A stretch of 64,000 nt of DNA, from contig NC_066579.1 in the NCBI RefSeq assembly GCF_024323335.1, forward strand, positions 248,737,575 to 248,801,574, written 5' to 3'. Below, in pieces: positions 45,494-59,800 of this stretch. The DNA is from Lathyrus oleraceus (Eukaryota; Streptophyta; Magnoliopsida; Fabales; Fabaceae). The notes beneath the pieces were generated by a model. The model saw only the letters and a list, made by a program, of their open reading frames with translations. It ran no database searches and was not told the DNA's origin. Numbering within the stretch: position 1 is the stretch's first letter; each line of letters starts with the position of its first letter. A program made the position numbers and the translations under genes.

Positions 45494-48400
45494 ACTGTAG
45501 CGGTAAATTCATTACCATTAAGCTATGGATAAACTTAACGTCAATAAAACTAGAGTCGCCACCGCGCTTTTATTGTTTCCAAAGGAAAAGGGAAAAGTAC
45601 GAACAAAACCCAAAGATAAGATATTTTCAAATAAAAACTAATAAAGTGGCAGAGATAACAGGTAAAGGGGGTTGGTTACACAGTGGGAAGGTATTAACAC
45701 CCAAAGTGTTCTAGGTACTCCTAGGGAGCTCTTTTTTATGTGTGCATGTGTTTTGGTAGAAAAGATGTTTGAGAAAAAATAGAGTGTGGGGATGAGAAAA
45801 CAATTCATTAATTATATTTTTGTGTTTGACAAGACCTTCGCATTTGTGCCTATGTACCAACATAAAATGAGGCATCAAAACCTCGTAGTTCGTGGTATCA
45901 ATTTCAAAGTGAGTGAATTGCTTTTAACATAAATTTAAATTTAAAAGAGGCACAAAGGGCCTAAAAAGAGTTTGAATGAGTGTTAATTTTTTTTGTCTTT
46001 TGAAATTTTAAGTTAATATGGTTAGATTCATTTACAAGTTAGATTCATAAGGCCAAAGTTTCTAATTTGCAATAAAGTCTAAGTTTAGAAATCACAAGAA
46101 ATGAAGGTTTTGAAAAGGGGGGAGATTTGAAATTTAAGAAATGGGAGGAGATGAAGAGACTAATCCTAAGCAAAAATTTAAAAGTTAAGAGTTGAAAAGA
46201 TCTGACCAATGGGATGCAATCCAATAGACAAGAATGTCATATAGAAACCCCTTTTTCCTTTGGACTTTAAAATCAAGCAATATCAATACACAAGTAGCAA
46301 GATGAAGAGCAAGGCATCAAATAAAGATAGCAACTCCATAGTCTTCTTCATAATCTTCCCCATGTATCAGATGACATACTCCTTGAATGGCTCAGAATAA
46401 GGTATTAGACACAGGTTCAAAGTAACATTTTCATCAAGACCATGTAGCAGATGAACTAATGAGGATCTCAACACTTGCATCAGATGAAAATTCAAATCAC
46501 AAGAACTTGGTTTCAGAAATATTGGCATTGGCCAAGTCCTTTTGCATAGGGAATGTTACCTAATTCTAAGTCCAAAACTCAGATCAAATCCAACAGTCCA
46601 CACAAACATTTTTTAAGAGTTTTTGTTATTTATTATGTACTTTAAGGTCCTAAGACCAACAAACACAAACAAGGTATGCAAACAAATATATATAATCACA
46701 ATATATGGCTCAAGTGAGCAAAGTGAAAATGACATAAACATAAACAAGTTAAATGATATGTATAATGACAAAGGATAAATGGCTTGAATTTAAAGTGCAT
46801 AAAGTAAATGACTTGAAATTAAAAGGTTAGTCAAATGTTAGTTGATTAGAAGTTAGTGAAGTTTTGCCTTTTAATTATTTAAGTTATTATTTGGAGAACA
46901 CTCAACCCTCTATTCACAAGCATGGATCCTTGAACCAAGACATCTTCCAAAGGAAGGAAAAAATGCTAAGTTTCCACATAATACCATGAAAGGGGGGAGA
47001 CTTACAATCTCACTTACTAGAATGCTATGCCTTTGGGTCAAAATTTAGCGATATGTTAAGCAATCGTAATTGGACTTATATAGAAGTCACAACTATCTGA
47101 GGTCGAGCAATAAAAAATTTGGCGCTAATGCATGTTAGAGATATGGTATAATGAACCATACTCCTAAAATATACCACACACAAAAAGAAAATGATCAAAG
47201 GGTGGACCTAATCTCATCCTTAGGACATTGAGATTTCATTGGCCAATGAGAGGAATGAGACAGAAAGGTATTGAAGATGAAGATGGATGGGAAATGAGAC
47301 AAACACAAATTGGGCATGGGAGGATTTTTTTTCAAATTAAGATCATTTATTCATTTTGGGAGATGAAATGTGCATTTCATTAATCCCCTAACTCCAATGA
47401 TTTTAATCCAACAAAATTCAAATCAACCTTGACCAAGGCCCAAACACATAGTCAAACTTCACAAGTCAATAAAATGGCTCAACACAATTTATTTTCAATT
47501 AAACAAATTTAAAAATCAATTAAAAATGCATTAAATTAAATTATTTTTTATCAAAAACCTAAAACCTCTTCAAAGCACCAAGTAAATGGCCAAGAGATTT
47601 ATCATAGGTCAAACAAGGTCAAAGGACCTTGGAGAAAAAAAATCATTATTTTAGAAAAGTCAGAAGTATTTTTAAACAATTAAAAATATGCACAAAAACA
47701 ATTAAATCATGAAAAATATCAATATTGCTCCAAAAAATAATTTTAATTCAAAAAATGAAAGAGGAAAATATTTGAAATTTTTTGGTGAAAGTCTCATATT
47801 TTTTGGATCAATAATGAAATTAATATAAATTAATGAAAAATAAAGCATTTAAAAGGAACTTCAGAAATTCAAAAATACTTGGACCATCTGATCTCCCTCA
47901 TTAATTGAGGTGGCAGATCAGATGGTTCAGCGCGCGCATTCCACATGGACCCTAGTCAACTGAGAAGCACATGTGGTAATCAGAACCAATGCACAAGATT
48001 AAAACAATTTAAAGGGATCTTATGGTTGAGATGCTTCCAACACGTCTTCGGAGCCAGAGCTCCGGTCTTCTTCTCCGGTGGACCTCACCGGATGGGTCCA
48101 ACTTCAACCATCACCAAAATGAAAAAGTAAGACATAGATTTAAAGAAAAAATGCTCAGGAGCTCGAATTTGGCCTCAATTTTGTCCAATTCCAAGAATAT
48201 GAAAAGATATAGGAAGTTGAATTTGGAGGATCATGAACTGAGTTGCTTAGATTTGACCTCAAAGCAAATCAATCTTGTTGCCTACATTAGTAGGACTTCA
48301 GACAACCAAAAATAAACAAGAACGGTGGAGAATTGAGAGAGAATCGAAGAGGAGAAGTTTCTGAAAAATCACCTTCGAGTTGATCCAATTTCACTTGATC

Positions 48401-50190
48401 TTCATCTGGATTTGATTGCTTTCTCCTCCTCTTGCTTGCAGAAACCAAATGGAATGAAAATGGAAGTGAATTTTTGGAGTTTCAACTTTCAAACAAAAGG
48501 TGAAGTTCAAGCTCGATTTCAAGAGAAATCTCAGAAAATTCTATGGCAATGAGGGTTTGCAGTGGTCTAGCAAAGCTTGGGCAAGGTGTTGATGATGAAT
48601 TTGAAGCCTTAAGCTTGTTTAAATAGGCAATGCATTTGATATTTACACCACTTGAAAATTGGACAAAATTAGCAACTTCCTTGCATGGGTGCATGGGTAA
48701 TCATTTGGGCCTTAAGGATGATGCAATCCAATTCCAAATCATGTACAAAGTCCGCTGAAATCATCATATGCAAGCATGCAAAAGGGAATGATCATATGAA
48801 GTTCAAACTTACCAAAACACTTCCCATAATGAAGCCATGTGCAAGTCCCTCAAATTTAGTCCAAATGAGATGATATTGGATGTTTTGGAAAGGTGAGATC
48901 AAGGGGAACAACTTTAATGTTAAACACTTTTTCATTTGAAGCTTTTATCATAATTAATTTTAAGGTGGAAATTTGGGAAATCAAACATATTTGAAAAATT
49001 TCTAAGTCCCAAGTCAAATGTTCACTTCTTCCACCTTGAATAACTTTTTCTATGGACAATGTAAGACCCCAATTTTGTCCCTATAATCCCTCATGGCATC
49101 ATAGCATTGCATTGCATAGCCTCAAGGATCTTTGAGCATCTTGGATCCCTTTCCCTTTGGGTAGGGATCTCTTGTGAGTGGTTGAGATCACCAGGCATGC
49201 TTGAATTGTATATCATTGCTTTTCTTGTTTTATTCACTAACCAAAAGCACAAAAATATGTCATTTACACTTTTGTTACAGCTTAAGCAATCACCAGGTCA
49301 AGAGCTTCAAGAAAATCTTTTGTGCAAGAGATGAGGTATTTTTCTTGAGATGAGGACCACATGATCATTACAAGGAGCTTACATGAGCTAGGGTTCCATT
49401 TTGGAGCAATTTCATCAAGTGGTAAAGGCCCAAGTTCATCCAGACATTTCAAGGTCATCTGAGGACCAAAAAAGTCAACTGTGCAGTCAACTGAGGGCTA
49501 TAAGTGGGGGAAATGAGTTGAGACACCTCAATCATGTTCAAATGAGGCCTATTCATCATTTTAAACATCCATCTTGAAGATTCAAAGGTCATGGCAAAAG
49601 TTACTAAAAATGGAAAATGACCTGTAATTCAAAGTTTCCAAATTTGGCAAGTTTTTGGTTCACATTCAACTTGACTTGTCAATGTCAAAGAAGTTTCAAA
49701 TGGATTTTTGGTGAACATGAAAGTTGTAGATCTTTGTCTCCCCTTTCCAAAAAGTCCTAATTCATGTCCATATGATGGATGGTTGAGAAGTTATGGTCAT
49801 TTGATCACAAGGTGTGCATGGAATTTCAAAATGGCATAACTTTTGATACAAAGCTCCAATTTGGTCCATTCTTTTTGCAAAATGCTCCTCTCGATCAAGA
49901 CATTTCAAATGAACCATTGCCATGCATGAGAGAGGCTTGTATGCTCATCATTTCTCATGTGATCATTTTGGAGGGAATTTCCATAATTCAAAATTGGCTT
50001 ATGATACAAGCAAAACAACAATTCCATGATAATCCTTGTTTGATTTTAAGTGAATTCAGGCCCTTGCATGAGCATGTGCACGTGGGACATGGCCATAATG
50101 AGCTCATTTGCAATTTTGCAAGATATTCCAATTCTCACTAATCATGATTAAACAAAGCCTAATTTGGATTTCAGTGTGACTAGCATGCCA

Positions 50191-50200
50191 TATAAATACC
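50191..50200 (+). promoter_or_regulatory. TATA box of solo LTR P
   Basis: TATAAATACC about 1.13 kb into the LTR, followed by 'aaaccctaacc' and a leader-like stretch. Confidence 0.6.
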
Positions 50201-52839
50201 AAACCCTAACCATAATCACAAAGGAACAGAATTTTCAGATCTGAAATTTGAAACTCCCTCCATTTTTCTCTCTCTTCGAATCTTGGATTTCTTCACACAA
50301 ACACCAAAATTTCTTGCATATTCTTGATCATCATCATTCATTGATCAAGAATCATCATCTGTTTGGATCAATTGAGCAAGAATTCGTGCAGTTCATGTGA
50401 AATCTCATGTTGATGGAATCTGAAATTTGATGTAGATCCAGGTGGTTTCAACTGATTCTTTTTGCTTAAAGCTTCAAGGAAAGGTTAAAGAAGAAGATCT
50501 GGAGCTGTAGAGTGCTTGAGGACACGAATTCAGAAGCTTCAATTTCCAAGTGAGTCAAAATTCGATCTCTTATTTCGCTGTTTTAAGGCCATAGATTTGT
50601 AGATCTCACTTAGCAAAGCTTGTACATGTGTTTAGATCTTGATTTGGTTGAGTATTGTGCATGTTATGTGAACTGAAATTTTTGCTCATGAATATGTTTT
50701 CGTTCGGTCCATGAAAGTTAGGAAGAATTAGGATGAGATGATATGATATTTGGATTCCTTGTGAGAGAACGGTTCGAATGATATAGATTTTATGCATTTC
50801 TGGAAAATCTTGGTCTGGAGCTCCGCCGAAGTTGGCCGGAGAAGACGACCGGAGCATAGCTCCGCCGTCTCTGCAACATGCTAGGGTTTATGCCATGTGG
50901 ATACACGTATGCGCTTGCTTGGACATTTGTTTGGTTGTAATTGCTTTGACCGTGCCACGCTTGCCTTGACTTGCTGAGTGGCGTGGTGACTAGATTTAAT
51001 GAAACGCATCGTTTCATTTAGTGATGTGGCTTCCATGTGTGTTTGCTGAGTGGAATATTGATTGGCTATGAACTGCTTTGACTTACCAGGCGTGTCTTGA
51101 CTTGCTGATGTGTATGCTGAAGTGTATTAGTGAAGCTGTGCGTTTTGGCATTTGAATGAGGACCGTTTGATTGCATTTCGCGCCTGATCATGTGGTTGTG
51201 ATTATTTCTGATTTTATTTCAAATATTGTTTCCCTCCATTTCTTTTTAATATGTCAATTATTTTGGTCATCTTTGAAAAATCATAAAAAATAGAAAAATG
51301 ATCCAAATTAGCTCCAATTTTTTTTCATAGTTTTGTTTCAATGTCTAGTATTTTTTATATTATTTTCATGATTTGTTGATGTCTGATTTTTAATGTGTGA
51401 ATTCTTTGATCCATGCCATGCTTTTTTTATATGTTGTATTCAATGCTTTGTGTAATCTTCATCTTTGATCCAATTGATCTGATTTTTTGCATGCTTAATC
51501 TTCATACATGATGTGAGTTTTTGATCACTGGTTTGGATTTTTTATCATATGCTATCATTGTTTTTGACACATGAAGATGTGTGTGACAATTTGGGTCACA
51601 TTTTTGGCATTGCATTTGTGAATTTTTGTTCACCTATCATTTTAACTTTTCTGGATTTGATTTTTTGCATGTTGCTTGTTTATGACATTAGAAACTCACA
51701 TAAAAAATATCAAGGTCATTGCATGCATTTCTGTTTTGATTTGGATTTTCTAAGTTGGAAGTCCATTTTGTGCACATTTTTTTATCATTGCATAGCATGA
51801 GCCATTTGAGATATTTGCTTATTGAATTAATGCTGGTCATTTTGAGGACATTTTGTGACATGTTTGAATGTGCATTATGTGAAAGATTGAGTTATGTTTT
51901 GATCATTTGGTTTGGTTTTGAACTTAGCCTTTGTACTAGTGTTTTGTGCATAAACTAACTGTGCTTTGTGTTTCAGGTTTGGACATTTAGCATTGATGGT
52001 TGATTTGTTCTCACTTTGTGAGATGCAAATGATTTGAATTCTAACTTCTGTTTGTTTTGTAGGATCTTAAGTGATGTGCTTGAGCTCATTTGAGTGCTTG
52101 AGCATTGTTCATTGAGTTGTGTAACTGTGAATGGTTCCACTGTTTGTCTGTTGGTTTTCTGACTAAAATACTAACTATTTAGCTTTTGTACAGGTACATT
52201 AGTTGCTTTCTCTTAGCTCTTGCTTGAGCTTTAGATTGTGGTTGATACACCACTTAGGTAGTTATCTTCTTATTCCATGTAGTCTGGAAGTCCTGTCACC
52301 TTTTTGGCAGGCATTTTGCTGGCAAGTCCTCCGTAAGAGGCTCTGTTTGTGTTTGTTTACAATTGTGCCAAAGACCTCTAAGATGAGGCATGTGCTACTT
52401 GATAAGACCTCCAAGAGTTGAGGCAATTGACGAATAAAAGGGATTAGTAGCCAATCCCTCGTTATTCAGTGAGTCGTTCATTATGCTCGCACCACGTGCT
52501 GATGCTTTTGAACATGTACCCAAGATCTTTGTCCTGTGTCTGTCAAGTGGAATAGGATCTCACTTTCTGGATCCCCACGCTTTCTTTGTCATGAGCTCAC
52601 CCCGGCCAGGGTTAAGAGCATGAGGTCTCATCCTCATTTCCATTTTGATCAGTTTCACCCTAACTTTCAGTGTTAGTGGTTAAGAGCTACAGTTCACCCA
52701 TTACAGTTTGGCTTGTTTGTCGAGGTTGACATGACCCCTCTTGACTAAAGCCCACCCATTGTTTGAGCCTCTTGTATGTATATAGATTGTGATGTTTGCT
52801 TTTGATGTGTTTGCTTTTGATGTTTGTTTGTTATGGTTG

Positions 52840-53035
52840 GGAGTCTGATATAAGTCCATGTATTGGCATTCTGTTTTCGTTTTGTTGTTAGGAGTCGGAT
52901 ATAAGTCCATGTATTGGCATTCTGTTTCCATTTTGTTGTTGGGAGTCGGATATAAGTCCATGTATTGGCATTCTGTTTCCTTTTTGTTGTTAGGAGTCGG
53001 ATATAAGTCCATGTATTGGCATTCTGTTTCCTTTT
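52840..53035 (+). repeat. Four-copy 51-base tandem repeat in LTR P
   Basis: Units start at 52840, 52891, 52942 and 52993 with core ggagtcggatataagtccat and tail gtattggcattctgtttc. Units 2 to 4 are nearly identical. Open frames over it in both directions are repeat artefacts. Confidence 0.88.
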
Positions 53036-54950
53036 ATTGAGGATCTCTTATGAGACTTGTGTGATTGCTTATGCTTTGTGCTTGCTTATTCCAAAGGATG
53101 GGAACTTACTTGGATCATCAATATGATCTCAAGAGAGGAACTCCTTAATGTAGTTTCATTCCTTATCCATCACCTTTTGTTTCCTTCATTTCTCCACCCT
53201 AACCCAAACCAAAACCTTTTGTGCAAACATTTGACTTTGTTTTCAACATTAGAAACTTAAGCCTTATGCTTTTGATTTTCAAACTTTCTTTTCATAACAC
53301 TCATTTTGAATTGAATCTTTATGTCAACTTTGACCACTTTTGTATATACTTTTAATTGGTAAATATAACCCATTCAAATGTTTCTTTTGTGGTTCCATGT
53401 CCACTTCTTAATCAAATTTTTCATAACCTTTAGCTATTAGGTTTGAGTTATCTTTGTGGTAGATGTAATACTCACCTTTGTCCTTAGTGATGGACAATAA
53501 GTCTTCCATGCTTATTATAGGGTTAACCCCTCACTAGCATGTTGAAGCTATCCTCACATGGTGGACTTGTGGTTTTTCAGGTTGAGTTTTCTCCCTTTGA
53601 TAACAAAAGACCTTAAGGCTTTTGAACCAATCAATCCACTCATTTGTTTTGAATTTTTTTACCCGAACTACGAGGTTTTGATCCTAATCTTTTCATAAGA
53701 GGGTACGTAGGCAATGGGTTTATCCATCCAAACACAAAATGTAAATAAACTTGTATATTCTTTTCTCATCTCTTCAATCATGTTTGCACAAATAAAATTT
53801 CACAAAAAACAATTACCTTTGCAACAAGTGTGAAAAGGGCTCCCTAGGAGTACCTAGGATGTTTTGGGTGCCTAACACCTTCCCATTGCATAACCAACCC
53901 CCTTACCCAGATCTCTGTTTCTTTTACTAGTTTTGTTTCTAAAACTTTTAGGTTTTTGTTCGCTTTCTAACCATTCCTTTGGATAAATAGAAGTGCGATG
54001 GCGACTCGACTTTGTATGCTTTACCTTGGATTTAGTCAATATCTCCAATGGTAACGAATACACCGCTACAGACATCAAACGGAAAATGTTCCTTCATAAA
54101 AGTTATATATATTTCAAACCTATTAAATTTGGTCACCAATTTGACATCATTTGGATTTGTCATGAAGGAGTTATGCATTTTAGAAGTTGAGGAAAATCAC
54201 TTGTTCAATGGTATTGGTCCAAAATGACCTATAATGTTTCTTCTTGGCAAACGCATTTTCAATTTGAATGGATTTCATGTCATAAATAATGACCAAGTTA
54301 TGGTCTTGGGATGTTGACTTCCATACTAGGGTTTAGACAAAATGACCTATAATCTTTCACCATAAAAAATGACTTTCCAAGAAAAATTAGCTTTTGACCT
54401 CAACATGAACGTTGTTTGGAATGTCATGTAGAGTAAATTTTATATTCAAATCATTTTCATATGACAAAGATTGTAGGAGATAGGGTCTAAGGAACCCCAC
54501 TTTTGACCAGTTAACTTTCTCTAGTCAACCACCATGACCCAACTTGCTAGCTTGACATTTTCTTGACTTTTGGGACTCATGGAGAATCATATATGCATAA
54601 GATGATGTAAGGTGAAGTATCCCTTGGAATATTTGATCAGTTGATGAAGAAACTTGTTGAAGAAGTCACACGAGATACCCAGATGAATTAGGGTTTTCAA
54701 GGCAAACCAACTCCAAACTCTTGATGATCTCTTGATCAAAATAACATGTGGAGGTCATGGGGATCCATATATGATACTTAGAGCCATAGTAAACCATTTC
54801 TTGATTGAGCTCCTTGCAATGAGGGTCTTAAACCCTAGATATGAGCTTGATAGAGCATAGGTGAGCACACACACTACCTACAAAAGACCTAATGCATATG
54901 ATGAGATAGCATGAGGGATCTTGGGGTCAAAATTAGGGTCTTACGCACAT

Positions 54951-57858
54951 TAAAAGAAAAGTGGGAAAGACCTATCTCAGTCAGACTTGTATTGATTCAT
55001 CTGACACAAGGTTATTGATGAATCAATTAGCATTTATACAGTAGAGAAATCATTGTTCAAATGAAGGATTGGGAAAGAATAGTGATGAAGATGAAGAGGG
55101 AAGGTGAAGTAGAAACAAAAATTGATCATGAGAGGAATTTTATCTGATCAATACCATCCATTCATTTTGGGAGATGAAATGTACATTTCATCAATCCCCT
55201 AAATCCAATAGTTTTGATCAAACAAAAGTCAAATTAATCATGAACAAGGCCTAAATAGAAATTCAAACATCATAAGACCATAAAAATGGCTCAACATAAT
55301 TCTTAAACATTTAATCGATTAAAAAACAAATTAAAAGTGAATTAAAATGCATTTTAATATGGACAAAACCTCAAATCCCTTCAAAACACCAAATAAATGG
55401 TCAAGGGATTTATGCTAGGTCAAACAAGGTCAAAGGACCTTAGACAAAAAGTTTCAAGATTTTTGGAAAGTCAGAAGTATTTTAAAACAATTAAAAATAT
55501 GCACAAAAACATTTAATTCATGAAAAATATCAAAATTAATCCAAAATATAATTTTAATTCAAAATATAAAAGATAAAAATATGTAAAGATTTTTTATGAA
55601 AGTCCCATATTTTTTGGATTAGAAATGAAATTTGTATGAATTAAACAAAATAGAAGCAATTAAAAGAAAATCAGAAAATACAATAAAAAAGCAAGGGTCA
55701 TCAGATCTCCTTCATTAATTGAGGTGGCAGATCTGATGGCGAAAGCGTGTTCTATCCACGACGTGCTTCAGTCAACGCACCACACACATGGTAATCTGAA
55801 CCAAAGGCTATGATTAAAACGTTTGAAACAAAACAGAAGGTTGGGAAGGTGCCAACGCACCACCGAAGCCCTAACTCCGGTCTTCTTCTCCGGTGGCCTC
55901 ACTGGACTGGTCCACCACCAACCTTCACTAAAATAAAAAGTAAGGATATGATTTTAAAGGAAAATTGCTCAGGATCTCGAATCTGGACTCCATTTCCTCC
56001 AATTCCAAGTATATTGAAAGATACATGGATTTGAAATTTGAGGTACATGATCTGAGTTGCTTCGATTTGACCTCAAAGGAACTCGATCTTGTTTCCTACA
56101 TTGCTAGGACTTCAGACAACCAATAATCAAAGTGAATGGTGAATAATTGAAAGAGAATCGAAGGCTTGAAGTTTCTGAAAATTTACCTTCGGGTAGCTAT
56201 GATTTGGCTTGATCTTGATCTGAATTCACTTGGTTCTTCCTCCTCTTGCTTGTAGTGACCAATTGAGATGAAAAGAGCAATGAATCCCTAGAGTTTGAAT
56301 CTCAAAACAGAAGGTGAAATTCAAACTCAATTTCAAAGAAATCTTCAAGGAATTCTATGGTGTAGGGTTTAGAAATGGTTTGGCAAGGCTTGGGAAATGG
56401 GTGCCGATCTTGATGCAATGTAATGGTATATATAGGCTATCAAATTCAGTTTTTCACACTTTTCAAATTTGGCAAAAAATAGTAACATTGGTGCATGGAT
56501 GCGTAAGCATTGATTTGGGGCCAAACCATGATGTAATCCCACTTTAATTCATGCATAATGGATACTGAACTCATCACATGTAAGCATGCAAAGAGAAATG
56601 ATCACTTGAGTTCAAGACTTGCCAAAACAAACCCAATAAAGGAACCATGCGCAAGTCCTTTAATTCTTGTCTAAATGAAGTGATCTTGGACTTTTGGAAA
56701 GGTGACATAAAGGGGAACAACTTTGATATTGAACACTTTTCCAAGTACAAAGTCAAATGATCACTTGAGTTCATGATGAATTTTGAGGTGGAAGTTGGAG
56801 AAATCAAACATAGTTGAAAATTCTCTAAGTACAAAGTCAAATGGCCACTTCTTCCACCTTGAATAACTTTTGCTATGAGCTCCAAATGAAAATGGTTTCT
56901 TCCCCAAAGTTGTATTGCTTTCATCCCTCTTAAATTTGGTCACAAATTTAACATTATTTGGATTTGGCATGAGGTAGTTATGCATTTTAGAAGTTGAGGA
57001 AAATTGCTTGTTCAATGTTGATAGCCTAAAATGACCTATAATCTTTCCTCTTGGCACATGCCCTTGCAAGTTGAATTTGACATTTATAAAAGAATAAAAT
57101 TTGGAGAAGACATCTTGAAATTGATTATTAAACTTGGATGGCATTCATATCATAAAAATTTAGCAAGTTATGGTCCTTGGCAATTGACCTTCTAACTAGG
57201 GTACAAACAAAATAACCTATAATCTTTCACCCAAAAAATGACTTTCCAAGCAAAACTAGCTCTTGATGCCAACATGAAAGTTGTTTCTAATTTCATAAAT
57301 AGTAACGTTTATCTTGGAATTATTTTCATATGACAAAAATTTTAGGAGATAGGGTTTAGGGAACTAAGGTGATATATAATGAATTATACCTTAATATATT
57401 TTTCCAATTGTTAAAGAAACTTGTTGAGGAAGTCACACAAGATACCCAAATGAAGTAGGGCTTCCAAGGCAAACAAGCTTCAAACTCTTGATGAATTCTT
57501 GATCAAAATGATAAATGAAGAACATAGGGATCCTTACATGATGCTTAGAACCATCGTGAATCTTTTCTTGGTTGATATCTTGACATGAGGGTCTCAAACC
57601 CTAGTTGTGAGCTTGATGAGGCATAGGTGGATGCACACACTACCTACAAAAGAAACAAAGCTACACATAGACATATTTTTGGAATTTTGGTTAGTAAATA
57701 AAGAAAAAAAAGTATGATACAATCAAACGTGATTGGTGATCTCTCCCAATGCAAACCCAATGAATGAGGGGTAAAGAGGGTGCCAAGGTGTGATCCTAAA
57801 GCTAGTGCAAATGATGAGATATCATGAGAGATCTTAGGGTCAAAATTGGGGTCTTATA
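54951..57858 (-). repeat. O 5' LTR (H), U3-side piece
   Basis: Minus strand starts TATAAGACCCCAATTTTGAC at 57858 (TG changed to TA) and aligns in order with LTR N from its start to the point where N is inserted. TATA box on the minus strand at 56425-56436 (CCTATATATACC). With 43754-45493 it makes a whole LTR. Confidence 0.75.
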
Positions 57859-58004
57859 GTTACTTTTACTATTTTTATCTCCACTGCTTTTCACTTTTAA
57901 GAAACTACTAAAACGATCTTAGTCGAGAAAAATATAAAAGAAATTGTGAATTTTAAATACCACAATTCATCCCCCCTCTCATGCTTGTAGTCATTGGAAA
58001 CTAA
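57859..58004 (+). repeat. Remnant of copia element C 5' LTR
   Basis: Short AT-rich stretch ending just before the PBS, with 'attcatcccccctctcatgc', a phrase usual near the end of SIRE/Maximus-type LTRs. The rest was separated by insertion of O. Confidence 0.5.
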
Positions 58005-58016
58005 GTGCCATCAGAG
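58005..58016 (+). other. Primer binding site of copia element C (worn)
   Basis: GTGCCATCAGAGC is close to the TGGTATCAGAGC of initiator tRNA-Met used by most copia elements. Confidence 0.55.
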
Positions 58017-58049
58017 CCTCACTAATGTTAAGGAATAATCGTCTAATGA

Positions 58050-58938
58050 AGAAAAATGTGTCAAGGTATTCATAAAAAAAACATCAGCCTTTAATGGATA
58101 AGGGTACAATTTGAGGAAAAAGAAAAAGAAAATTATCATAGAAGGGATGGATCATGGTATTTGGAAGGCTATGGAAGAAGGTTCATTTTTTCCTACACAC
58201 GAAGTAAATGGTGTTGTAATAGACAAACCTGAAAAGGATTAGACCAAAGATGATAAAGAGAATGTGCAACACGGTTTAAAATAAAAAACTATCATCACTA
58301 CTGCTCAAGGTCTTGATGAAGTTTTGTGGGTTTCTCACTACAAAATTGCAAAAGAAATATGCAACATCCTTCAAATTACCCATGAAGGAACTATTAAGGT
58401 AAAGAGGGTAAGGTTGGGAACATTAATCCTTGAGTATGAACTTTTCTGAATGAAAATTGAAGAGAGCATAAGTCAAAAGCAAACAAGATTCACCCATATA
58501 GTGAGTCATATGAGATCTATGGAAAAAACATTATCAAATGAGGAATTAGTCATAAAAATTCTTAGATGCCTAAACTGTAGTTGGAAGCCCAGTGTCACTG
58601 TGATTTGTGAATCAATGGATTTAGAGACTGTGAAGATACATACTTTCTTTGGTAAATTGCAGGAACACCAAATGGAACTCAAAAGGCTTTACATAGACGA
58701 ATAAGGAGAAAATAAAAATAAAATTCAAGCACTTAAACTAAGCCATTTGATTCTAATGGTGACATGACTCTCATAATAAAGAACTTCAATAGATTCATGA
58801 ATAATGAGAATAAGAAAAAAGGAAGAACAAGAAATGCATGAGGAGAAGGCATCATTCATTCTAACATGCTACAATTGTGGAAAGAAAGGGCACGTAAAAC
58901 CATATTTTCCCCTATTCAAAAAGGCTAATAAAAAATTC
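58050..58938 (+). pseudogene. gag of copia element C (degraded)
   Basis: Capsid domain of the UBN2 type. Signs are WKAMEEG near 58165, KIAKEICNILQITHEGTIKV near 58340, then RFTHIVSHMRSMEKTLSNEE and FFGKLQEHQMELKRL in the frame 58450-58704. A zinc knuckle follows at 58867-58908: CYNCGKKGHVKPYF keeps Cys, Cys and His, but the last Cys is lost. Several stops and frame changes. Confidence 0.72.
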
Positions 58939-58990
58939 AGAAAATCTTAGGAAAAGAAAGAAAGCTTATGTTACATGGGAATACAATGAT

Positions 58991-59800
58991 ATGGAATCCT
59001 CGGATGGAGAAGAAGATAGCACCAACATATGTCTTATGGCCAACCATCAAGATAAAGAGGTAACTTCTCAATTCTCCTATCATGATCTTTTTAGAATTTG
59101 CAAGAAACTAACAAAGGAAACAAACAACCTAAAACAAATTGTTTATGCATCAAAAGATACTATCTCCTCTCTTGAACTTAAAAATAAAACTCATGGAAAA
59201 GAGATATTACCCATTAGAGAGAAATAAAATGATCTACTTCAAAGTCTTTCCATATCAAGAGAAGATGATGAACTTGACAAGTGCGATATATGTGAAAATT
59301 AAAAAAAATGAAATTTGCAATCTTAAAAAAACACTTGTCAAGTTCACCAAAAGGAAGAGATAACTTAAATGATTTTTTAGGTAGTCAAAGATCATCCTAC
59401 AACAAAGTATCTCTTGGCTATGAACCAAATAGTAACAGTAGAAACTTTAATAAATTTTGTAATGCCAAAGCGATCTTTGAATGTAAACTCTAAAATACAA
59501 CTATTGCAAAAAAGAGGGACACATTGCAATGTTATGATTCACCAAGAAAAGTCATGAAAGCAAAGAAGCACATCCTCATTCATATTCTTACAAGAAACAC
59601 TATGAATACATAGCAAAAATGTTGTCTAAAGCAGAAAATGCCTATATCTCTAAAACGCAGAAGAAAAATGTTTATGAAACTTACAAACAAGGCCCCAAGA
59701 TGATATGGGTTACTAAAATTAAGAACTAACATTTTCTTTGCAGGAATGCTTTACAGTCTCAAAAACTAAATGATATCTTGATAGCGTTTATTAAAAGTAT
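58991..59800 (+). pseudogene. Gag tail and protease of copia element C (degraded)
   Basis: An acidic start (ESSDGEEDSTNICLMANHQD) and a charged coiled stretch fit the SIRE/Maximus-type gag tail. The protease site should read DSG; at 59780 it reads Asp-Ser-Val, with stops on either side (59771 and 59792). The protease is dead. Confidence 0.65.

Larger units (their letters stand above)
49060..54070 (+). mobile_element. Solo Ogre-like LTR P
   Basis: Plus strand TGTAAGACCCCAATTTTGTC to ...GAATACACCGCTACA, 5,011 bases. Flanks are GACAA (49055-49059) and GACAT (54071-54075), a TSD with one change. TATA box TATAAATACC at 50191-50200, four tandem repeats at 52840, and a PBS-like phrase at 53999. No internal genes. 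Confidence 0.82.
45496..54945 (-). mobile_element. Solo Ogre-like LTR N, split by P
   Basis: Minus strand starts CGTAAGACCC at 54945 (TG changed to CG) and ends ...TTACCGCTACA at 45496. About 4.4 kb without P. Flanks are CACAT at 45489-45493 and 54946-54950, with two extra bases (AC) on the left. No PBS or genes. TATA box CCTATTTAAAC on the minus strand at 48617-48627. Same subfamily as H. Confidence 0.72.

Noticed and set aside
43754..47185. Tandem duplication of 1.74 kb in one LTR
   Set aside because: The right flank at 54951 and the CACAT copies fit an LTR inserted in another LTR.
49107..49334. Small frames in the LTRs (also 18350, 21506, 26233, 31390, 61902) as host genes
   Set aside because: They lie in LTRs or antisense to gag-pol and have no recognisable domain.
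52701..53040. Repetitive proteins encoded on both strands of the 51-base repeat
   Set aside because: The period is a multiple of three, so frames stay open by chance through the repeat on either strand.
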